35,182 nt of DNA from Actinomycetota bacterium (GCA_019348555.1 JAHWJH010000011.1:1-35182), one strand, 5' to 3'; shown: positions 24,639-32,852, counted from the first letter of the stretch. The notes: generated by a model from the letters alone, not told the origin. Program-made: numbers and translations.

Positions 24639-25811
24639 TCAGTCTTCGACCGGGGCGATGACCAGGCAACCGTTGTGGCCGCCGAAGCCGAAGCTGTTCG
24701 ACAGCGTGGGACCGGGCTCCCACGGACGGGGCTCACCCCGCACGAGGTCGAGGCTGACGTCGGGATCGACATGGTCGAGTCCGGCCGTGGGAGGGATCAG
24801 CCGCCGGTCGATCGACAGCAGCACGGCCACCGCCTCCAACGCTCCGGCCGCCCCGAGGGCGTGGCCGGTGACCCCCTTGGTCGACGTCACCGGCGGCCCC
24901 GGCGTCCCGAAGACCTTGGCGATGGCTGCCGCCTCGGCGGCGTCGTTGAGGGGTGTGGCGGTGCCGTGGCCGTTGATCTGGCGGATCTCCGAGACGCCGA
25001 GCTCGGCGTCGGCCAGGGCCAGCTCCATGCAGCGCACCGCCCCACCGCCGTCGGGCTCGGGTGCGGTGATGTGGTAGGCGTCGGCCGTGCTGGCGGCGCC
25101 GAGCACCTCGCCGTAGATGCGGGCGCCCCGGGCCCGGGCGGCATCGAGCGCCTCGAGCACCACCACGGCGCCGCCTTCGGCGATGACGAAGCCGTCGCGC
25201 CGGACGTCGAAGGGCCGGGAGACCCCCGAGCTCGACAGGGCGGTCATGTTGGTGAACCCGGCGATCCCAGTGGGGGTGAGCGCGGCCTCGGAGCCGCCGG
25301 TGAGGGCGGCGTCGAGCATCCCTGACGCCACCAGCCGGGCGGCGTTGCCGATGGCGTGGGTCCCGGCAGCGCAGGCGGTGACCGGCGTCTCGCACGGGCC
25401 GCGCCAGCCGAAGCGCATGGAGACGCTGGCCGCGCCCCGGTTCGCCATCATCATCGGCACCAGGAACGGCGAGACCCGATCGGGGCCCTTGGTGTGGCAG
25501 ATGACGATCTGCTTCTCCAGGGTCTCGAGCCCGCCCACGCCGCTGCCGATGATGACGCCGCTGCGGTCGGGATCGGCGCCCACCGGGCCGGCGTCGTCGA
25601 GGGCCATGGCGGCGGCAGCCACTGCGAACTGGGCGAAGCGGTCGATGCGCCGGGCCTCTTTGGTGGAGAACCATGCCCCCGGGTCGAAGTCGTCCATGCG
25701 GCGGGGACCGTCCGGGGGCTCGGCCAGCAAGCCGTCCCAGAAGGCGTCGGCACCCATGCCGCACGACGCGACGACGCCGATGCCGGTGACCGCGACCCGC
25801 CGGCCCCTCAT
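24639..25811 (-). CDS. fabF: Beta-ketoacyl-ACP synthase II
   Basis: 390 residues, thiolase fold. It extends acyl-ACP by Claisen condensation with malonyl-ACP. The catalytic Cys147 (TACAAGTHAIG), His282 (INGHGTATPLND) and His317 (TKGVTGHALGAAG) are all present, and the C-terminus has SNSFGFGGHN. FAEGG-type motif reads VIAEGGAVVVLE. It is about 20 residues shorter than E. coli FabF, mostly near the N-terminal third. The ATG overlaps the stop of a 19-codon reading frame that links it to acpP. Last gene of the fab operon. Confidence 0.94.
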   Translation of the reverse strand: MRGRRVAVTGIGVVASCGMGADAFWDGLLAEPPDGPRRMDDFDPGAWFSTKEARRIDRFAQFAVAAAAMALDDAGPVGADPDRSGVIIGSGVGGLETLEKQIVICHTKGPDRVSPFLVPMMMANRGAASVSMRFGWRGPCETPVTACAAGTHAIGNAARLVASGMLDAALTGGSEAALTPTGIAGFTNMTALSSSGVSRPFDVRRDGFVIAEGGAVVVLEALDAARARGARIYGEVLGAASTADAYHITAPEPDGGGAVRCMELALADAELGVSEIRQINGHGTATPLNDAAEAAAIAKVFGTPGPPVTSTKGVTGHALGAAGALEAVAVLLSIDRRLIPPTAGLDHVDPDVSLDLVRGEPRPWEPGPTLSNSFGFGGHNGCLVIAPVED

Positions 25812-25867
25812 GGCCGTTCCCGATCGAGATCAGCGTCGGTGGGCATCGGCGACAGGACTCGAGTCAT
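25808..25867 (-). CDS. Possible 19-codon coupling minicistron between acpP and fabF
   Basis: The ATG at 25867 overlaps the acpP stop (ATGA), the frame encodes [19 protein letters not shown], and its stop overlaps the fabF start (ATGA). It could pass ribosomes from acpP to fabF. With only 19 codons this may be chance. Confidence 0.3.
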   Translation of the reverse strand: MTRVLSPMPTDADLDRERP

Positions 25868-26103
25868 GCCAACTTCGCCTCGACCATCTTGAACGCCTGG
25901 CCGACGGTGGCGATGCCCTCGAGGTCCTCCTCGGGCACCTCGATGTCGAACGCCTCCTCGAGGGCCATGACCAGCTCCACCAGATCGAGGCTGTCGGCGT
26001 CGAGGTCGTCGGCGAAACTGGCGTCCATCGTCACCTGCTCGGGTGTGACCTGGAGCACCTCGACGGTGCATTCCCGGAACGTCTCGAAGGGGTCATCGGC
26101 CAT
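25864..26103 (-). CDS. acpP: Acyl carrier protein
   Basis: 79 residues, acidic. The phosphopantetheine serine is Ser38 in [20 protein letters not shown], with the typical helix II sequence after it and [16 protein letters not shown] further on. An in-frame ATG seven codons upstream exists, but the ATG at 26103 has AAGGAG (26110-26115) six bases before it on this strand, one of the best ribosome sites in the window, which suits the high output expected of ACP. It sits between fabG and fabF as in many fab operons. Confidence 0.95.
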   Translation of the reverse strand: MADDPFETFRECTVEVLQVTPEQVTMDASFADDLDADSLDLVELVMALEEAFDIEVPEEDLEGIATVGQAFKMVEAKLA

Positions 26104-26151
26104 GGTGCTCTCCTTGCTCGGCATCGGCGGTGCCGACGATGGTGGAAACGG

Positions 26152-26898
26152 TCAATGGCCCATCCCGAGGCCGCCGTCGACCGGCAACACCGCGCCGGTG
26201 ACGTAGGACGCCTCGGGAGAGGCCAGGAAGCTGACGGTAGCGGCCACCTCGGACGGCGAGGCGAAGCGCCCGAGGGGCACGGCGGCGAGCAACTCGGCCT
26301 GGCGGGCGTCGGAGAGCACCGCCGTCATGTCGGTCTCCACCGGCCCGGGGCTCACCACGTTGACGGTGATCCCACGAGACGCCAGCTCGCGTGCGAGTGA
26401 CCGGGCCAGACCGACGAGGCCGGCCTTGGAGGCGGCGTAGTTGACCTGACCCGGGGCCCCGCTCAGCGCCACCACCGAGGACATGAAGATCATCCGACCC
26501 CGCCGAGCGCGGAGCATGGGGCCGGTGGCCCGCCGAGCCACCCGGTAGGCGCCCACCAGGTTGGTGTCGACGACCTCGGTGAAGGCGTCCTCGCTCATGC
26601 GCATGAGCAACCCGTCCCTGGTCATGCCGGCGTTCGACACGAGCACCTCGACCGGCCCCCAGTGGCTCTCGATCTCCTCGAAGGCGGCGTCGACCTCCTT
26701 GGTCGAGCTCACGTCGCAGCTCAGGGCCAAGAGGCGGTCGTCGTCGGGTGGCTTCGAGCGGAAGGTGACGGCCACCCGGTCTCCGGCGTCGGCGAAGCGC
26801 CGGGCGCAGGCCAGCCCGATGCCCCGGTTCCCACCGGTCACCAGGACGACCCGCCCACCGGCGGCGGTCTGCTCCGGACGAGGGGGAGGGCTGCTCAC
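26152..26898 (-). CDS. fabG: 3-oxoacyl-ACP reductase
   Basis: 248 residues, short-chain dehydrogenase using NADPH. The cofactor motif is VLVTGGNRGIG (about 19-29), the NAG motif is VLVSNAGMTRDGLLMRM, and catalytic Ser (about 140), Tyr154 and Lys158 lie in FMSSVVALSGAPGQVNYAASKAG. The C-terminus GAVLPVDGGLGMGH is typical FabG. The GTG at 26898 overlaps the fabH stop (GTGA); an ATG at 26907 would add three residues. Confidence 0.93.
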   Translation of the reverse strand: MSSPPPRPEQTAAGGRVVLVTGGNRGIGLACARRFADAGDRVAVTFRSKPPDDDRLLALSCDVSSTKEVDAAFEEIESHWGPVEVLVSNAGMTRDGLLMRMSEDAFTEVVDTNLVGAYRVARRATGPMLRARRGRMIFMSSVVALSGAPGQVNYAASKAGLVGLARSLARELASRGITVNVVSPGPVETDMTAVLSDARQAELLAAVPLGRFASPSEVAATVSFLASPEASYVTGAVLPVDGGLGMGH

Positions 26899-27866
26899 GG
26901 GCCCCATCGTAGGACCGTGCTGGCCCACGACATCCCGGCGCCGAAGCCGACGAGCAGCACGATGTCGCCCTTGGCCAGTCGTCCCGACTGGGCGGCGTCG
27001 CCGAGGGCGAGGGGGATCGACGCCGCCGAGGTGTTGCCGGTGCGGTGCAGCACCATGGCGGTGCGCTCCATGGGGATGCCCAGGCGCTCGCACGCGGCGG
27101 AGATGATGCGGGTGTTCGCCTGGTGCGGCACGAGCAGATCGACGTCGGCGAGGGTGAGCCCGGCTCGGGCCAGCGCCGCCTCGGACGACTCGACCATCAC
27201 GCGCACCGCCCGGCGGAACACCTCCTTGCCTTCCATGCGGACGTAGCCGCCCACGTCGGCCTGCAACAGGTGGCGCAGGCTCCCGTCGGAGCCGAGGTCC
27301 CACCCGAGCAGCTGACCGGGGCCTTCGACGGCGTCGAGCACCACTGCCCCGGCGCCGTCACCGAACAGCACCGCCGTGCCGCGGTCGTCCTGGTCGGTGA
27401 TGCGGCTCATGACGTCGGCCCCCACGACGAGGACCCTGCGGGCCCCCACGCCGGCCATGCCGGCCCCGGCCACCAGGCCGTAGACGAAGCCGGAACACGC
27501 GGCGTTGACGTCGAAGGCCCCGCAGCGCAGGCCCAGGGCGTCCTGCACCGCCGATGCCGTGGCCGGGATCTGCTGGTCAGGCGTCGAGGTGGCCAGCACC
27601 AGCAGCTCGATCGAGGCCGGGCTGGCGTCGGCCGCTACCAGTGCCTGGCGGGCTGCGGCGGTGGCGAGCTGACCGGTGGTGCCGCCGATGCGCCGCTCAC
27701 GTATGCCGGTGCGCTCGGTGATCCAGCGGTCGCTGGTGTCGAGGCGGGCCTCCAGGTCGGCGTTGGTGACGGCGTTGTCGGGCAGGGCGACCCCCCAGCC
27801 GACCACGGCCACCCCCGAGGTCCGGCGGAGACCGGAACCGCCGGCCGAGCCGGTCGAACCCGTCAC
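26895..27866 (-). CDS. fabH: Beta-ketoacyl-ACP synthase III
   Basis: 323 residues. It starts fatty acid synthesis by condensing an acyl-CoA with malonyl-ACP. Catalytic Cys124 (NAACSGFVYGL), His248 (VPHQANTRII) and Asn278 (GNTSAASIPL) are present; WITERTGIRERR and GDGAGAVVL are further signatures. The GTG at 27866 overlaps the fabD stop by 4 bases. The primer preference (acetyl or branched) cannot be told from sequence. Confidence 0.94.
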   Translation of the reverse strand: MTGSTGSAGGSGLRRTSGVAVVGWGVALPDNAVTNADLEARLDTSDRWITERTGIRERRIGGTTGQLATAAARQALVAADASPASIELLVLATSTPDQQIPATASAVQDALGLRCGAFDVNAACSGFVYGLVAGAGMAGVGARRVLVVGADVMSRITDQDDRGTAVLFGDGAGAVVLDAVEGPGQLLGWDLGSDGSLRHLLQADVGGYVRMEGKEVFRRAVRVMVESSEAALARAGLTLADVDLLVPHQANTRIISAACERLGIPMERTAMVLHRTGNTSAASIPLALGDAAQSGRLAKGDIVLLVGFGAGMSWASTVLRWGP

Positions 27867-29047
27867 GCCGTGCGCAGCCAAGCGATGGGTTGGCTGGGGA
27901 GCACCTGCTCACCGTCGTGGGCGATGATGCCCATGATGACCCCGGCGAAGCGGGAGCGGATCTCGGCGTCGCCGACCGTCCCGAGGACCTCGCCGACCTC
28001 CACCCGGCTGCCGGCCAGGTTCTGCCGCCACCGTTCCGACGGCTGGAACACGCCGGCCGCCGGGCTCACCACCAGCCGCTCCGCCATGTGGAGGTGCTCA
28101 CCCTCGGGTGACGTCGGCGGGTGCGGGTGCACCGGCGGCAGCGATGCCGCCAGCCCGTCGACATCCTCGGGCCGGGTGACCGACGCCGTGCCGGCACCGC
28201 GCACGATGCGCTTGGCCAGACCGCTCAGCACGCCGCCCGGGCCCACCTCCACGAAGGTGGTGGCACCGTCGTCGGCCAAGCGCTGCACCGACTGGCGCCA
28301 CCGGACCGGGCTGCACAGTTGGCGCAACAGCAGCTCGCGCCAATCTTCCGGATCGAGATGGGCGCCGGCGTCCACGTTGGCCACCACCGTCGCCCTCGGC
28401 GGGCGCAGGGTGGTCGCAGCCAGGGCGGTGGTGAGCGCTTCACCGGCGGGAGCCATCAACGGCGTGTGGAAGGCCCCTGTCACCGGGATCGCCACCACCC
28501 GACGAGCACCGAGCGACATCGCCGCGCTTCCCGCTGCGGCCACGGCGTCGGTGCTGCCCGAGATCACCACCTGGCCCGGAGCGTTGTGATTGGCCACCCA
28601 CACCTCGCCGCCGGCCTGGCGGCACGCCTGCTCGACGACATCATCGTCGAGACCGAGGACCGCCGCCATGGTCCCGGGACGAGCTGACGCCGCCTCCCGC
28701 ATGGCCCGCCCGCGGGCGAGGACCAGGCGCAGGCCGTCGGTGAGCGACAGGCTTCCGGCTGCGGTGAGGGCGGTGTACTCGCCGAGGCTGTGGCCGGCGC
28801 AGGCGGCGGGGGCCACGCCGGCCTGGCGCAGGGCGTCGAGGGCGACGAGGCTGGCGACGTAGGTGGCGAGCTGGGCGTTGTCGGTGGAGGCGAGCTCGTC
28901 GGCGTCGGCGTCGAGGAGCAGGTGGCTCACGTCGAGCCCGAGGACCTCCGACGCTTCGTCGACGACCGCCCACGAAGCGTGGCCGACCCACGGCTGTCCC
29001 ATGCCCGAACGCTGTGACCCCTGCCCTGGAAACGTGAACGCCAGCAA
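27863..29047 (-). CDS. fabD: Malonyl-CoA:ACP transacylase fused to a lipoyl/biotinyl-like domain
   Basis: 394 residues; FabD is usually about 300-315. Residues 1-300 are a normal FabD: FPGQGSQ at 6-12, nucleophile Ser87 in GHSLGEY, His194 in GAFHTPLM, and VEVGPGGVLSGL at 267-278. A Pro/His linker (about 303-320) leads to a 73-residue hammerhead domain (322-394) with VVSPAAGVF, VEVGEVLGTV and FAGVIMGIIAHDGEQVLPSQ. The modifiable MKM-type lysine hairpin is absent: the chain passes from GTV through GDAEIRS straight into the next strand. The TTG at 29047 has AAGGGG (29053-29058) five bases before it and is chosen over upstream codons. First gene of the fab operon. Confidence 0.9.
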   Translation of the reverse strand: MLAFTFPGQGSQRSGMGQPWVGHASWAVVDEASEVLGLDVSHLLLDADADELASTDNAQLATYVASLVALDALRQAGVAPAACAGHSLGEYTALTAAGSLSLTDGLRLVLARGRAMREAASARPGTMAAVLGLDDDVVEQACRQAGGEVWVANHNAPGQVVISGSTDAVAAAGSAAMSLGARRVVAIPVTGAFHTPLMAPAGEALTTALAATTLRPPRATVVANVDAGAHLDPEDWRELLLRQLCSPVRWRQSVQRLADDGATTFVEVGPGGVLSGLAKRIVRGAGTASVTRPEDVDGLAASLPPVHPHPPTSPEGEHLHMAERLVVSPAAGVFQPSERWRQNLAGSRVEVGEVLGTVGDAEIRSRFAGVIMGIIAHDGEQVLPSQPIAWLRTA

Positions 29048-29200
29048 CGATGCCCCTTCTCCGCGGTTGGAGGGGTCTGACCCCCGGCAGCTCCGGAAGG
29101 TTTCACTTTCCCCACCTCGGGGCTTTTCTGCCCGTTCACCGGAGCGCCGCACGGCTCACCCGGGCGCCTGCCGCGGGTGCGGATAGCGTGGGCCGCCGCC
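29048..29200 (-). promoter_or_regulatory. Upstream region of the fab operon, also carrying the tRNA promoter
   Basis: This 153-base region separates fabD (minus) from tRNA-Leu (plus). On the fab side it has a GGGGT-CTG-ACCCC hairpin (29072-29084) and an AT-richer stretch around 29098-29135 that stands out from the GC-rich surroundings and could hold the operon promoter; no firm -10 could be assigned. On the plus strand TAGCGT (29184-29189) lies 11 bases before the mature tRNA end and is a fitting -10. Confidence 0.4.
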
Positions 29201-29283
29201 GCCCGGGTGATGGAATGGCAGACATGGTGGCCTCAAAAGCCACTGTCCGAGAGGGCGTGCGGGTTCGAATCCCGCCCCGGGCA
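29201..29283 (+). tRNA. tRNA-Leu (anticodon CAA)
   Basis: 83 bases. Acceptor stem GCCCGGG pairs with CCCGGGC (29276-29282), followed by discriminator A. The anticodon stem GTGGC/GCCAC encloses the loop CTCAAAA, giving CAA, which reads UUG. The long variable arm (TGTCCGAGAGGGCG) marks a class II tRNA, and the T arm GCGGG-TTCGAAT-CCCGC is perfect. CCA is not encoded. UUG codons are rare in such GC-rich genomes, so this is probably a low-demand tRNA. Confidence 0.95.
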
Positions 29284-29325
29284 CCCCGACGCCCCGGCAA
29301 GGGGAACGAAGCGCCCAACCGGCGA

Positions 29326-30243
29326 TCAGCAGGCGGTGACGGCGCAGACCTCGCCGACGGGGATGGCCAGGCCGATGGCTTCGGTGGCCTCGTCACCAAC
29401 CTTGAGGACGGCGACGCCGATGACCTCACCCCGGGCGTCGAGAACGGGGCCACCGCTGTTCCCGGGGTTGAGCGGTGCCGAGATCTGGACGTGGCCCGGA
29501 CGGAAGGCCGAGACGATGCCGGTGACCACCGACTGTTCGAGGCCGAGCGGCGAGCCGATCACCAGCACCGGCTCGCCCACCCGGGGCCGGTCTCCGGCGG
29601 TGGGCAGCGTGGGGAGGTCGTGGTCGACCACGACGACCGCCAGGTCTCGGCTCTCGTCGGTGACCAGCACCTCGCCGTCGAGTCGGAGATCCTCGCGCAC
29701 GACCTGCACCCGGCTACCGGGTACGGCGCCGAGGCCCACGACGTGGAGGTTCGTCACCAGGCGGGACCGCACGCCATCGCTCTCGATCACCCACGCCGAG
29801 CCTCGCCCCGTGGCGCTCACCACGGTGAACACCGACGCCCGGGCCCGCTCTGCCACCTCCGTCGAGTCGAGGCTCCTGGACGCTTCGCCCTCGAGCGCCG
29901 CCAGCCGCTCGGTCAGGTCCCGGGCCCGCTCCTCGGCCGCGCCGAGGGCGACCGTCAGCCGGTCGGCACGACGCAGCGCCTGATCACTGCGCTGCAGCGA
30001 CCAACCTCCGAGGGCGACCGCCACGACGGCCAGCGCCAGGGCCACGGCCAGACCCCGAGACCGAGCTGCGAGCTGGCGGTTGGCCGACGGCGGGACCCGT
30101 CGTGGCGTACCCGTCGGGCGGGGTCGCTGCAGGGGTGACGGGCCGGAGAACCGCTCCGGGGCCGGCCCGACCGGAGGCGTGAGGGGCGGGCTGGTCGGGG
30201 GGGCCAGCACGTCGGCGGGCGACGCGTCGACCTGCTCGCTCAT
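29326..30243 (-). CDS. Membrane-anchored trypsin-like (HtrA-type) serine protease
   Basis: 305 residues. A Pro-rich cytoplasmic N-terminus (1-60) leads to one membrane helix (about 63-80), a coiled-coil-like stretch (85-125) and an S1C protease domain. The triad is His167 (VTNLHVVG), Asp200 (SRDLAVV) and Ser263 (NPGNSGGPVLD). There is no PDZ domain; the chain ends soon after the last barrel strands with GEVCAVTAC, whose two cysteines are unusual. The ATG at 30243 overlaps the upstream small gene's stop (ATGA). It probably acts in the extracytoplasmic space. Confidence 0.87.
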   Translation of the reverse strand: MSEQVDASPADVLAPPTSPPLTPPVGPAPERFSGPSPLQRPRPTGTPRRVPPSANRQLAARSRGLAVALALAVVAVALGGWSLQRSDQALRRADRLTVALGAAEERARDLTERLAALEGEASRSLDSTEVAERARASVFTVVSATGRGSAWVIESDGVRSRLVTNLHVVGLGAVPGSRVQVVREDLRLDGEVLVTDESRDLAVVVVDHDLPTLPTAGDRPRVGEPVLVIGSPLGLEQSVVTGIVSAFRPGHVQISAPLNPGNSGGPVLDARGEVIGVAVLKVGDEATEAIGLAIPVGEVCAVTAC

Positions 30244-30425
30244 GTGCAGGCCTCCGGCGACGTCAGGATGGCCACGGGGCGGAGGTCGAGCGCGCGCAGG
30301 CGGGCCAGGAGCTGCGACGGATCCGGGGGGGCGTCGACGAGGACGCACGTCCGGCCGGGGCCGGTGGGAGCGAGTATCCAGGCGTTCGTGCGGGCCAGCC
30401 ACAGGGTCAGCCGCTCGACGAGCAC
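30240..30425 (-). CDS. Truncated metallo-beta-lactamase-like protein, 61 residues
   Basis: The chain from RTNAWILAPTGPGRTCVLVD to LRPVAILTSPEACT follows the first two beta-hairpins and helix of glyoxalase II-type hydrolases, where ILLTHxHxDH should come next. Here the sequence ends just at that point, so no metal site exists. The GTG start has TAGCCT seven bases before it, and the stop overlaps the protease start by 4 bases. It is either a degraded hydrolase kept as a translational coupler or a small domain in its own right. The match to the fold is by pattern only. Confidence 0.5.
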   Translation of the reverse strand: MLVERLTLWLARTNAWILAPTGPGRTCVLVDAPPDPSQLLARLRALDLRPVAILTSPEACT

Positions 30426-30432
30426 CCGCAGC

Positions 30433-30438
30433 AGGCTA
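30433..30438 (-). promoter_or_regulatory. -10 element of the 30425 gene, overlapping the malQ stop
   Basis: On the reverse strand TAGCCT lies seven bases before the GTG at 30425; its TAG is the malQ stop codon. It suggests a separate leaderless transcript for the small gene and protease. Confidence 0.45.
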
Positions 30439-32283
30439 CCGCCCGTCGCCCATCGACTTTGCTATGGACGCTGGCCGGGGATCGACCGCGATGTCCTCGA
30501 GGGGGACCGGCAGGGCGAGCGACCAGTTGGGCCACTGGTCGATGGTGCCCGGCATGTTGGGGCGCTCCTCGACGTCGAGGGCGTCGTCGAGCGTGGCAAC
30601 GATCACCTGCGACGGTGCCAGGGCCAGTGCCCGGTAGGCCGCCTCGGCCACCTCGGTGGGGCTGGCCTCCTCGCCCACCCCGGCAGCGACCCGTAGGCGC
30701 TCGCGCAGCTCGGCCTGGCCCTCGGGGTCCGGTGACAGCCCGCAGCGTTGTTGGGCCTCGAAGTCGGCACCCGTCCACACCCCGGCCACCGTGGGGAGAT
30801 CGTGGGTGGTCACCGCTGCCAGCGCCTGTCGCGGGTAGCGCTCCGGGGGGGCGGGCTCGAACCACAGCAACCGGTACGAGAGCACCTTTCGTGCGGCGAG
30901 CTCGGTCCGCACGTCGTCCTCGACGGTCCCGAGGTCCTCGCCGACGACGAAGGCACCGGCCCGGACGCTCTCCAGGGCCACGATGTCGAGGAGCTCACGG
31001 GCCGGGTAGCGGACGTAGGCGCCGGCCCGGGGACCGCCCTCGAGTGGGATCCAGAAGAGCCGGAACAGGCCCATGACGTGGTCGATGCGCAAGCCTCCGG
31101 CGTGGCGCACTGCCGTCCGGATGGTCTCGACGAAGGGTCCGTAGCCGGCGGCGCGCAGCTTCCAGGGCACGAAGGGCGGGAGGCCCCAGTCCTGGCCCTG
31201 GCTGTTGAACTGGTCGGGTGGGGCGCCGATGCGCATGTCGAGGGCGAGGAGGTCCTGCCATGCCCAGGCGTCGGCACCTCCGGGGTCGAAGCCGACGGCC
31301 AGGTCCTCGACCACCGGCAGGGTCGACGCCCGGGCCAGCTGGTCGTCGAGCAACCATTGGAGCCAGGCGTGGTAACGGAGCCGGTCGGCTGCGCCCGCCG
31401 CGAAGCGGGCAACGTCGGGCGAGCCGGGCCGGCGCAGGCCCTCGGGCCACGAGCGCCAGCCGTTCCCGTGCACCTCGGCGATGGCGCAGAAGGTGGCGAA
31501 CTCCTGGAGCGACGTCCCCCGGTCTACTTGGTAGGCCTCGAAGCGAGGATCGCCGGCGAACACCGAGAAGCAGCGTTCGAGCGCCGCCGACTTGAGGGAC
31601 CAGACCCGGTCACGGTCGATGAGGCGCTGGTCGTTGAGCGACCGGCCGGCGCGCGCCAGGGGCTCCAGGTCGGCACCGAGGCGCTCCGCCCCGGGGACCT
31701 CCTCGATGCACAGGTACAAGGGGCTGCGATAGCGTCGGCTGGAGGGGTAGTAGGGGCTGGTCTGTTGAGGGAGAGCGGGGCCGGCGGCGTGGAGGGGGTT
31801 GAGTGCGACCACCCCTGCGCCGTGGCCCTCGCTCCAGGTGCACAGGCGGCGCAGGTCGGCCAGGTCCCCGATGCCCCAGCTGGCCCGGGACCGGGCGGCG
31901 TAGAGCTGCACGGCCCAGCCCCAGGTGCGCAGGTCGGCAGGCAGGTGGCAGCGCCCCGGGCTCACGATCAGACAGGTGCTGGGTCCGCCGTCGGCGGGGC
32001 GCAGCTCGTGGTAGCCGAGCGGAAGGTCGGGGGGCAGGGTGGTGACCACGCCGAGATCGGTGCCGTCCTCGAGGACGACCTGACACGCCGACTGCAACCG
32101 GTGCGGTTCCCCAGGGCGGACGCTCCACAGCGGGGAGTCGTCGGCGGGAGGCAGCGGCTGGTCAGGACCCGCCCCCATGGCTTCGGCGATGGCGTCGATG
32201 GACGAACGATCGGCGTGGCGCCAACTGCCGGTGGTGTCCCAGTAGCCGGCGTCGATGCCCCACGCCGTCAGGTCCAGGTCCAC
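30436..32283 (-). CDS. malQ: 4-alpha-glucanotransferase (GH77)
   Basis: 615 residues. MalQ transfers maltooligosaccharide segments in maltodextrin and glycogen turnover. SRASWGIGDLADLRRL and NPLHAAGP with SPYYPSSRRYRSPLYL form the conserved N-terminal signature; the catalytic residues are in GLRIDHVMGLFRLFWIP (nucleophile Asp), VVGEDLGTV (acid/base Glu) and TTHDLPT (Asp). An N-terminal domain of about 130 residues is present as in actinobacterial MalQ. The GTG at 32283 is preferred because TACGGT lies eight bases before it; the open frame extends further upstream into the next gene. No other glycogen genes are nearby. Confidence 0.92.
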   Translation of the reverse strand: MDLDLTAWGIDAGYWDTTGSWRHADRSSIDAIAEAMGAGPDQPLPPADDSPLWSVRPGEPHRLQSACQVVLEDGTDLGVVTTLPPDLPLGYHELRPADGGPSTCLIVSPGRCHLPADLRTWGWAVQLYAARSRASWGIGDLADLRRLCTWSEGHGAGVVALNPLHAAGPALPQQTSPYYPSSRRYRSPLYLCIEEVPGAERLGADLEPLARAGRSLNDQRLIDRDRVWSLKSAALERCFSVFAGDPRFEAYQVDRGTSLQEFATFCAIAEVHGNGWRSWPEGLRRPGSPDVARFAAGAADRLRYHAWLQWLLDDQLARASTLPVVEDLAVGFDPGGADAWAWQDLLALDMRIGAPPDQFNSQGQDWGLPPFVPWKLRAAGYGPFVETIRTAVRHAGGLRIDHVMGLFRLFWIPLEGGPRAGAYVRYPARELLDIVALESVRAGAFVVGEDLGTVEDDVRTELAARKVLSYRLLWFEPAPPERYPRQALAAVTTHDLPTVAGVWTGADFEAQQRCGLSPDPEGQAELRERLRVAAGVGEEASPTEVAEAAYRALALAPSQVIVATLDDALDVEERPNMPGTIDQWPNWSLALPVPLEDIAVDPRPASIAKSMGDGR

Positions 32284-32327
32284 CGCGGCCCACCGTAGCC
32301 ACAAGGGGTCCGTCGAAAACGTTGCAC

Positions 32328-32852
32328 CTACGAGTGCGCCGGTTCGACGGCCCGATGGTCGGCGATGAACTGTCGGAGCGCCTCGACGTCGAGCGCCTCG
32401 CAGGAGCGCTTCGTCGTCCACGCCGTGGCCACCACCGCTGCCGGCAGGTCCGGGTTGGGGGCCACGACCACCTGCGGACCGGCCAACGTCTCCAGCCGGT
32501 CGACCTCGGACGGAGCCAGGGCCCGGTACTGGATGACCACGCCACCCTGCTCGATGACCTGGACCTGCACGGGTCGACCGATCGGCTCGTCGAGCGCTCC
32601 CGCCGGGGCCGGGCCGCTGAGGTGGGCGCCGGACGTGGGAGGGTCGCTCCTGTACGCCGGTTCGGCGGCACCTGGGAGCAGGTGCAGCGACGAGCTGGGG
32701 TCGAGCGGCTCGGTGATCTCGGGACCGCAGATCTGCGCTTCCCGGGTCGGTGGAGAGGTGGTGTCGCCGGCCGGCTCGTGGTCCCCGACCGGCGCCGTGG
32801 AGCATCCCCAGGCGACCGCAGCGACGATCGCGGTGCTTGCCAGCCGTCGCAC
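32328..32852 (-). CDS. DUF3105-like lipoprotein
   Basis: 174 residues. A signal peptide ends in the lipobox VAWGC (Cys about 17), then a Pro/Thr-rich linker. The mature domain has YRSDPPTSGAHL and GGVVIQYRALAP, matching the recalled DUF3105 pattern (Y..PPTSG.H, HGgVvi.Y). The usual LEHG histidine is replaced (VIEQGG). It ends with TTKRSCEALDVEAL; the cysteine may pair. The GTG at 32852 has CACACT seven bases before it; another GTG two codons upstream is possible. Function of the family is unknown. Confidence 0.65.
   Translation of the reverse strand: MRRLASTAIVAAVAWGCSTAPVGDHEPAGDTTSPPTREAQICGPEITEPLDPSSSLHLLPGAAEPAYRSDPPTSGAHLSGPAPAGALDEPIGRPVQVQVIEQGGVVIQYRALAPSEVDRLETLAGPQVVVAPNPDLPAAVVATAWTTKRSCEALDVEALRQFIADHRAVEPAHS

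Noticed and set aside
29201-29283. Integration site at the tRNA-Leu 3' end
   Set aside because: No integrase, no second copy of the tRNA end, and ordinary chromosomal genes on both sides.
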